From Lepturacanthus savala (taxonomy: Eukaryota > Chordata > Actinopteri > Scombriformes > Trichiuridae), in contig CM060475.1 in the NCBI GenBank assembly GCA_030544235.1, positions 6,753,420 to 6,817,419 of the forward strand: a stretch of 64,000 nt of DNA. The letters are read 5' to 3'. Within the stretch, counting starts at the first letter, position 1. Each line of letters begins with the position of its first letter. Shown here one piece after another: positions 56,691 to 64,000 of the stretch. Both the position numbers and the translations under genes were made by a program. The notes beneath the pieces are model-generated. The model was not told the origin of the DNA and made no database searches. It saw only the letters and a list, made by a program, of their open reading frames with translations.

Positions 56691-56694
56691 GTTG

Positions 56695-57440
56695 TTACGT
56701 CATTGCGTCATCTGCGTCGTTCTCGGGGTGAAGGCGGAAGTTCATCTGTTGCTCCTTCCGGTCAAACACAAAAAAAATCAATCAATTATTGACGCCAATG
56801 ATCAATATAACACACAGACATAAAATAAAATGTTAGCGAACGAAACAGGAATCTACCTGTGCGGCTGCTGACGTCACCCAATCAGCAGCTGTCAGCCAAT
56901 CAGCGTGAAGCGATGGTTTCACCTGCAGACACGTATCAAAATATCGACTTTTGTCTGTTTTTTTTGTTCCCGGCGTCAGTCGCCGTTGACGCAGCTGTGC
57001 GTAATGACCCGCGCATGCGCGCACACACAGACACACTCAGCCTGTTGCCATGGAGACAGAGTTGCGAAAACTCCACTTGGTTTTTCCTCCGTTTGTTTTA
57101 TTTTATCGAACAATTAATCAAATAAAAGATCAACTACGAAAAAAAATACGGTTAAGAAAATAAAACAAAAAAAAATATTTTTAAGAAAATAAAACAAAAT
57201 GAAACTTTGACGGAAATTAAAGGAGTCTGACGTCATTCCGTCGTCGCGTCGCTGACGTTTAATTTTAAAATCACGGATGTATTATGAATAATATATATTA
57301 TACGTCCATATTTAAAACGGAAAGTTGAACAGGAAGCGTTGCATGATGGGACACGTAGTCGTTTTTGCCCCGGCGTCGTCCTCCAGCTTCACACGTCATG
57401 ATGCTGCCTGATGGTTACGCGATGACGTCACGGGGTCAAC
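56695..57440. promoter_or_regulatory. Orphan promoter-like cluster
   Basis: In AT-rich DNA there is a dense set of promoter motifs. They are two TTGCGTCA/TTACGTCA CRE-like sites (about 56696-56711), ETS-like CGGAAG/CTTCCGG, TGACGTCA (56869-56876), CCAAT boxes (56878-56882 and 56896-56900), a perfect NRF1 site GCGCATGCGC (57011-57020), an RFX X-box-like GTTGCCATGGAGAC (57044-57057), a ZNF143-like gcatgatggga..gtagt (about 57340), and another ATGACGTCA (about 57422). A donor-like CACAG|gtagat lies on the - strand near 56856. No coding exon is recognised. Confidence 0.45.
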
Positions 57441-57539
57441 AAGTTTTAAAAGACAGATCCGAGACATAATCAGGACAAAATGAAATATTAATAATTAATA
57501 AAAAACACAATAAAAGTGTGTGTGTGTGTGAGAGACTAA

Positions 57540-58010
57540 TTGATTCAATTAAAAAAAACAACAAGATCATCATATTAACATTAACAATCTTGTTTAAGTA
57601 CAATTACTCCATAATAAGATGTTACTGTAAACTATTATAGATATTTCTGTATATTTTACAATAAATAACAGCAGCCAAATTATTACTGTAGAAAATCACA
57701 GAAGTCACTAAATTATAATAAAGTAATTACAGTATTAATGTAAATGTGAAATCTCAGTATTTTATTAATTTTTATTTAATAATCACAGAATACTGTCAAT
57801 ACAACAGAAATCACAGTATTTAATCGATTTCTATTGTACAATTATCATATAATGCTGCTAATACAACTGAAATTATAGTATTTAAATTATTTTATTTAAA
57901 TTTGACAGTAAACACAATACTGTAAAACACAAGTACAGTACTTCTACTGTAAAAAATACTAACATTAACTTTGTGGATAATACGTTACTTACTGTAAACT
58001 TTAAGGTATA
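57540..58010. repeat. Degenerate 'tactgtaaaa/acagtattt' repeat
   Basis: Recurrent 40-60 bp imperfect units containing 'cagtatttaat' and 'tactgtaaa' in both orientations. AT-rich and non-coding. Confidence 0.5.
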
Positions 58011-58174
58011 TTATCACTTTTTCTCCAGTGATTTTGGTCAATTTGTATTAAAAATATATAAAATTGATCAAAATCATGATAAAAATCAGCAGAATGGAAT
58101 CCGATAATTCAAGATTTCAAGGTTTTCGAGGTTTAAAATAAAATAAAAAGAGTCGACACCGATTTTATATTAAG

Positions 58175-61100
58175 AAGCATTATTCTGGTCTTTATTGAAA
58201 AGAGACACATTACAGTAGAAGACTCTGTATTAGGTAGAATTTTTCAACAACGGTACTGTACAGCCAACAAAACAATGACAATAATAATAATAATTAGAAT
58301 AACAATAAGAACATTAACATGTCTGGATGATAAATCATTAGATTAAAACGTGGATGGACTGAAGAGGTCGGAGAAAAATATACAAAAACGTAGGCTGGAG
58401 GGGGCGGAGTCTTCCTCGCTAGGTGCGTTCATAAATAATGCGGTGGACAGCCCCGGGGGGCGGGGCTTAAGGGGGGTGAAAGGTCACAACCAGACAAACC
58501 AAACGTTGACCATACGGAGTCATGTTTTTTTTCTTTTTTCGTCGTCGTTAAGGTCTATACATACGTATATTTACAGGCGGGATTAGCGTCAGCCGAGTTT
58601 CGCTAACGGATAGCTCGTCGTAGCTTCGTTTCTGTTCTCAAACGTTCGACTTTACACGTCGGGTTCAGTTTCAAGAAGAAAACGTGAAGCGGTTTAAATA
58701 TGATTCAGCAAAAAAATTATATTAAGTGAAAAAAAAAAAAAAGTTTTGGTTCAATCAGTCCAACGCTGAGCAGAATTATTGGCATTATTGGCAGGTAATT
58801 TTGCTAATTACAAGTTTTTTCTTGATTTTTTATCTAAAAACATGAAAAGAAGGCAAATTATCTGCCAATATAAGATAATTCTGCTCAGTATTTAACTGAT
58901 TGATTCAAAAACAAGATATTTTACCTGATTAGATCCATGTTTTGCAGTTAAAAGCTGAAACGAAGCCGCTACGCTAGTGCTAACTACCGCTAGCGGCAGT
59001 TAGCTTCAGTGACAGGTGACTCAGCAGTTTCTAACCCTGCAAAAGTTTTAACAAATTATTAAAGACTTTTTCTTTACTCCAGTAAACTGAAATAAATAAC
59101 TTTAAATTCCCTAAACACAAAACATTTGTCCACTGCTGAGTGAAAAAAGGCAAATATCAGTTAATGCTAAAACAAGCTAAAAACAACAAAGCTAACTAGC
59201 TGCTAACTCATCACCAGTTGAGCTTCAAAGGACATTTTATTCTCTTTATTCTCAGATGTAAAACACAACTAAAGAGAAAAGCTTAAAAAAAGCTAGCTGC
59301 AGTTAGCTCTGAGTTTAGCTTATTGATCGTTAGCTTATTTCTGTGCCTACAAGAAAGACTTTGTCATCATTTTTAATCTCAGAATTCTGAAATTTAATCA
59401 CATTTTAATCCGTTTTCTTAAAACATGATTAACCAAAACCGATAAGAACATGATAGAATTATCTGCTAATGGAATCAGATAATTCAAGCTAATTCTACTG
59501 GATAAAGTTTCATTGTTGACCGATGACATTGCTGTTTATTTTAGTGTCTATAATCACTTTAAAGCAGATGTTTCTGACCTTTATGGTTTATGGTGAACTT
59601 ATATAAATGGACTTTTGATTTTTTTTTAAATTGCTCTAAATTTGGATGCAGTTAAAAAGGTTCAGAAGTCTCCAGCGCTCACAGAAATAAGCAAATATTA
59701 GTTTTTATGCCAAAATAACAGGAATAAAAGAAGCTGTAGTGGAGAAAGTCAGTTTTTAAGATGGAGCCGAAGCAGGTTTAGTGCATCTCTGTCATAAATA
59801 AAAAAAAAGGAAATAAAATCTCTTTAAAAACACAAGCTACGGTCCAACCTCGGCTTTTTACTATTTATTTTCTATTTTAACGGACGTGGCACGTTAGAGG
59901 TCGGACGAATCGGGGGGGAGATTAAAGGCCGGCGTTTAGGGGAAGGAAAAAAAGGCAAAAATGGGATTTTTTTAAAATAGAAAACTCTGATTTCTTTCTT
60001 TTTTTTGTCTTTCTACAAACAGCAGAGTGTGAGTGACGGATGATGATGATGATGAATATTGCTTCGACAGCTGCAGACTCACATCTGGACTCACGTTTCT
60101 ACAAAGCATCGTCCTCACATGTCAAAAAAAATCAGTCAACCCCACATCTACTGGTGCAAGAAGTTCCTGTTCTCTAATCTACAACAGGGTATTTACATGG
60201 AGGAGGAAGAGGAGGAAGAAGAGGAAGAGGAGGAGGAGGAAGCCCTTCTTAGAGATTCTCTGGATGATCTCTTCATACACACAAACTTTTGAGACTTGAA
60301 CTGAAAGTTTTATCATCATTTAGGAATTTGGCTCCTGATTCTTAAGAAAAAAAAACATGAACATCTGAAGAGAGATGAATAGAAAAAGAACAAATGAAGA
60401 TATGAATAAAGAATAAAATAACATATAAAGAGCTGAAGAACAGAAGAGTAAAAGAAGAGTAGAACAAATTCAAAAACAGAAAAATAGATCAAGAATAAGA
60501 AAACAGAAGAACAGGAGAAGAACAGGAAGTCTTCTCCTGCTGACAGCAGATTTGGATTAAATTCCCTTTTCTCTCCTCGGCTCCTGAACAATTCCACCTT
60601 TTTTTTTTTCCTCTTTTCTATTTTTTTGTTCTATTTTACCAACAACAAGAAAAGCGTCTCCAGGGACGAGAGCTGGAGCCAAAACCCTGGACCGGGACGG
60701 AGGATTCTGTCGGTCCACGTCTGGTCCAGCATCCAAACACCTTCAGTCTACCGCGGGAACATCTGGAAGTTTAAGGTGGCGCCTCCGGTCCCTGAGCTTC
60801 TGTACACAAACCGACTTTATACACAGATAAAAAACTAAAAATAAATGAACAGACTAGTCCCCTCCCCCCGGTTTGACACTTTAACCGTTGGTCCAGAAAA
60901 GCACATCGAGACACGAGTAAACCACCAGGAAACCGGCTCAAACCGACTAAAGGACGAGCGTCTAAGGACATTTATCACACTGTGATCTCTAAAGATCCAC
61001 CTTAAGTTTCCTCAAAAAACTTTCACATCCACAGATTTTTCACGTTTAAAAAAAACAAAAAAAAAGAGAAAAACGGAAAAAAAAGGTGTGAAAAAAAAAG

Positions 61101-61718
61101 GCAGGAAGTTCACAGGATTTATAAAATAAAAATATTAAAAGATACGAGTGAGGAGAAAGAGCAGGAAACAGCAGGTGATGAAGATGATGATGATGATGAT
61201 GCGCAGACTCCGCCTCTCGTTTTCCTTTGTGGATTTTTTCAAAGAAGAAGAAGATTTCTACAGATTCTGATTGGCTGTGATGCTTCAACTGGCCTCGTAG
61301 TGTTGGAACAGTGTGTGTGTGTGTGTGTGTGATGAGGTATGATGTCCGTAGAGCTTTCTGCGCCCTCATTGGCCGTCGTAAGTCACATGATTATTTCCCC
61401 AACAACAAAAAAAAATGCTCAGCGGCGTCTGGTGATTGTGGACCACATTTCCCAGCATGCTTTGGGTTAGTTTCCTGTTGCCTGACGCATGTGTGTGTGT
61501 GCCACGCCGCCACCTATTAGTCTTTTTTTTTTTTTTATTGGGCAGTGGTGGTTGCCATGGTGAAGTGGGCGGGGCCTAAGAGTCACAACAACAGGTAGTG
61601 GTTCCCAAAATGAAAGAAAAAAAATAATTAAAAAGTCAGGATTCTCCCAAAAAAAAAAAAAAAAAAAAATCAGTTTATTCGGTGGGCGTGGCATCGGAGG
61701 AGCAGGAAGTGGGTGTGG
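58175..61718 (-). other. agap1: agap1 3'UTR (inferred extent)
   Basis: From the stop codon at 61719 leftwards to a canonical AATAAA on the - strand (58191-58196 as TTTATT on +). The length (about 3.5 kb) is inferred; earlier signals may be used. It holds repeat family E copies (58735-58945, 59380-59510), a GAGGAAG purine run (60195-60242), a GT array (61312-61331), an A/T homopolymer pair (about 61525-61540 and 61649-61669) and a ZNF143-type CCCAGCATGC. Confidence 0.45.
58191..58196 (-). terminator. agap1: Candidate poly(A) signal of agap1
   Basis: AATAAA on - in 'ttttcaataaagaccagaat'. Confidence 0.5.
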
Positions 61719-61928
61719 TCAAATGAGGGCGGCGCTGCCGGCGCTGCTGCAGCTGTTGTTGCGGTTGGCGTTGCGGCGGGACAGGTTGGGCGTGGCCATG
61801 AGCGGGAAGCGCTCGTCGGGGCAGCCGTACTGAGCCAGCGTGTCCACGCACTCCTGGCTGTTCGCCTGCCGCGCGTACGCCATGGCGCTGTTACCGTGGG
61901 CGTCCCTCGCCATCAGGTCCACGCCGTA
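61719..61928 (-). CDS. agap1: agap1 terminal coding exon
   Basis: The - strand acceptor ctgtcctcag precedes TACGGCGTGGACCTG (YGVDLMARDAHGN). Stop TGA at 61721-61719 after AALI. Phase 0 entry joins W of the previous exon to YG as in the family. Confidence 0.95.
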   Translation of the reverse strand, partial: YGVDLMARDAHGNSAMAYARQANSQECVDTLAQYGCPDERFPLMATPNLSRRNANRNNSCSSAGSAALI

Positions 61929-62813
61929 CTGAGGACAGACAGAGAGAGAGGCGGCGTGATGATGTCATCAACATCCCATAATCAACACGTCTGTTCTAGT
62001 CGAAAAGGTGCTTTTTTTGCATAAAAGTTCCTGATTATCAGAAATCAGAATCAGATTATCATTAATCAGAAATCCACTCTATATAATCATTGATAATATG
62101 CTAATGTCTGGTTTTTGGTGCATCAATATCTACATCAGTGTATAGAGGCCTATAATACTTTTTATTTATTAATTCTATCTTATGTAGAACATTGTTATCC
62201 AGGATAATGTCAATAAAGATTATTGAATAAAGTCAAATTGACTGGTTTTTAGTTGACTGATTAATAGATTTAGTAAAAAATATTGAATAAATAATTCAGC
62301 AGGTTGTGCAAATCAGTTTTTTTTTCATTTCTTCTGTTTATTTAAATTAGTTACAGAGAAAACTTTCAGTTTTGATCATCTGATTGAATAATTACTGAAC
62401 TTTTTGTTCTTATGTCATCTGTCCTGTTTTGTAAATTGATGATGATGATGTTTAAAGCTAAATCCAAAATGCTGCCAGACTCAATCCAGAGGTTCATTTT
62501 AATTCAGGAGACACTATAACTTTCACTCCTCTGCTGTTTCTTCTCGTCTTTTCGTACCCAGATCAGCAGCTGAGTGATGACCACGTTTCCCTTGCGGCTG
62601 CCGAGGTGCAGCGCGTTGCGTCCGTCGCCTTCGCCACACGTCTCGTTGACCTGCTGCCGCGAGCCGTGAGCCAGCAGCAGCACCACGGAGCGCAGGTCCT
62701 CCTCCGCCGTGGCCCTCAGCAGCTGCTGCCCCAGAGACAGCTCGGTGCCTGGGAGGGAGGCCAGGAACAGGCGCTGCTCGTATTTAGCCCGGATCCACCG
62801 CTCACGCTCCTCC
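61719..62813 (-). CDS. agap1: ArfGAP with GTPase, ankyrin repeat and PH domains 1, last two coding exons
   Basis: Exons on the - strand are 62813-62558 (256 nt) and 61928-61719 (210 nt with stop); the rest of the gene is beyond the window. The product is an Arf GTPase-activating protein of endosome and AP-3-dependent traffic. What is seen is the C-terminus: the end of the ArfGAP-ankyrin linker (ERWIRAKYEQRLFLASLPGT), the ankyrin repeats (LLRATAEEDLRSVVLLLAHG, NETCGEGDGRNALHLGSRKG, RDAHGNSAMAYARQANSQEC) and the tail CPDERFPLMATPNLSRRNAN ending SAALI. This matches AGAP1 more closely than other AGAPs. It is convergent with gbx2, as in human. The intron between the exons is 629 bp. Confidence 0.93.
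61929..62557 (-). other. agap1: agap1 intron
   Basis: AT-rich 629-bp intron; no repeat or gene recognised. Confidence 0.75.
62558..62813 (-). CDS. agap1: agap1 penultimate coding exon
   Basis: Begins after acceptor gtccacccaccag with one base then EERERWIRAKYEQ, and ends LLIW at donor gtacga. The upstream frame that runs on into the repeat is intronic read-through. Confidence 0.92.
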
Positions 62814-62835
62814 CTGGTGGGTGGACAGGTGCAGA

Positions 62836-63365
62836 AAGGTACGTTACTACAAAATAAAAGACCCAGGAGATCAGGTCTGTCCCTGATGGACACAAAAAGG
62901 TATGTTACTACAAAATAAAAGACCCAGGAGATCAGGTCTGTCCCTGATGGGCATAAAAAGGTATGTTACTACAAAATAAAAGACCCAGGAGATCAGGTCT
63001 GTCCCTGATGGGCATAAAAAGGTATGTTACTACAAAATAAAAGACCCAGGAGATCAGGTCTGTCCCTGATGGGCATAAAAAGGTATGTTACTACAAAATA
63101 AAAGACACAGGAGATCAGGTCTGTCCCTGATGGGCATAAAAAGGTATGTTACTACAAAATAAAAAAAAAAAATTTATGTTTTTCCCTGATGGATGTGCAC
63201 GGACGTACAGGTACGTTACTACAAAATAAAAGCCACAGAAGTTCAACCTTTTCCCTGAAGGAAACATACAGGTACGTTACTACAAAATAAAAGCTGAAGC
63301 AGAAGCTCATGTTTTTCCCTGATGGACACACGCACACACAGGTACACTACTACAAAATAAAAGCC
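62836..63365. repeat. 61-bp minisatellite in agap1 intron
   Basis: About eight units of GGTATGTTACTACAAAATAA plus 'aagacccaggagatcaggtc' and 'tgtccctgatgggcataaaa' in tandem. The first five or six are nearly identical; the last three diverge and are shorter. It starts only about 22 bp from the exon acceptor. Confidence 0.95.
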
Positions 63366-64000
63366 CACACAAGCTCAAGTTTTTCTCCTCTTTTTAAGAA
63401 CTGACACTTTTCAGAGATCAATTTGAAGTTGGAGCCTCAACAATTAGTTGAATCAGCAACTTTTATATTTTATTATTGTATAACATATGAATAATATTTT
63501 ACCATATTTTAATTAAATATAAAAACAGAATATGTACAACAATGTGAGATATTAGAGCCAGAAAACATACAAATGAGTAAAAAAAAGAACTAAATAAATA
63601 TATAAAATAATACATTTTCTGAATTATTAATCATTTTTAAAGAAAAAAATACAAAAATTCTCAGATTCCACCAGTTTAAACTGAAATATTAGAATCGTCA
63701 TCATTGAATGGAGAATATTCTGTGAAGTCCCTCCAGCTTTAACATCATTTTACTGACATCTGGACTCAGATCTGACAAACCGGACGAGTTAAAACAGACG
63801 TTGGAAGCAGTAAAATCCAACAGCAGCAGCTTATGGGATGTAGACAGTAAAATAAGACACAGTGAAGCTGGGACAGGGGACGTGGACGCCATTGTTCACC
63901 GATGGAGTGTCATTAACTGCTGATCTGGTTAATCCACAGCTGGGATGGATCTAATCTCTGCTCTAATCCCTCCGTGTAAACAGCAGCTCATTCAACAGCA
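63366..64000 (-). other. agap1: agap1 intron, unremarkable
   Basis: AT-rich sequence, more complex after about 63700. No further exon is seen before the window ends. Confidence 0.6.

Noticed and set aside
62836..63365. CRISPR-like array
   Set aside because: Whole 61-bp units repeat without unique spacers, in an intron of a vertebrate gene; it is a minisatellite.

Overview
The window looks like teleost fish nuclear DNA, probably a percomorph. The signs are spliced vertebrate genes with short introns, very dense microsatellites and minisatellites, a V-SINE-type SINE, a Penelope-like element and short hAT-type elements. Three protein-coding genes are secure. atp1b1 (+ strand, six coding exons, 6285-14404) encodes the Na+/K+-ATPase beta-1 subunit. 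gbx2 (+ strand, two coding exons, 52992-55303) encodes the Gastrulation-brain homeobox 2 transcription factor. The last two coding exons of agap1 (- strand, 61719-62813) encode the ankyrin-repeat end of an ArfGAP; the rest of that gene lies beyond the right edge. gbx2 and agap1 are tail to tail, as GBX2 and AGAP1 are in human.

Layout: 1-5.9 kb is repeat-rich intergenic DNA. 5.9-15.5 kb is atp1b1 with its promoter, repeat-filled introns and 3'UTR. 15.5-19.3 kb holds low-complexity and degenerate repeats. 19.3-34.2 kb is a distinctive block: the + strand is rich in G and T from about 20.3 to 24.9 kb and rich in A and C from about 25 to 34 kb. CpG-containing promoter-like segments lie at both outer ends (about 19.75 and 34.1 kb), and a small CpG-rich, exon-like island lies at 24.55-24.87 kb near the switch. 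The right half carries a degraded LINE, a degraded Penelope-like element and a hAT MITE. Its right end carries a candidate three-exon small gene on the - strand. I infer two convergent transcripts strongly expressed in the germ line, possibly a piRNA-type locus or long noncoding RNAs. This is the most unusual part of the window and is not proven.

34.2-52.4 kb is a gene desert in front of gbx2. It mixes putative conserved enhancers (near 38.3-39.0, 40.0-40.3, 43.5-44.0, 48.4-48.65 and 50.64-51.1 kb) with large tandem repeats: a 10-bp unit at 42.06-43.2 kb, a 21-bp unit at 47.0-48.05 kb and a pyrimidine-only tract at 49.15-50.3 kb. 52.4-55.5 kb is gbx2 with its CpG island. 55.5-58.2 kb is intergenic and contains an orphan promoter-like cluster (56.7-57.4 kb). 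58.2-64 kb is the agap1 3'UTR, its two final coding exons and an intronic 61-bp minisatellite.

No tools were used. Gene names come from recognising the translated proteins. Splice sites were placed by hand from GT/AG signals and frame continuity; all three spliced models keep frame (906 nt for atp1b1, 1068 nt for gbx2, and frame-consistent exons for agap1).
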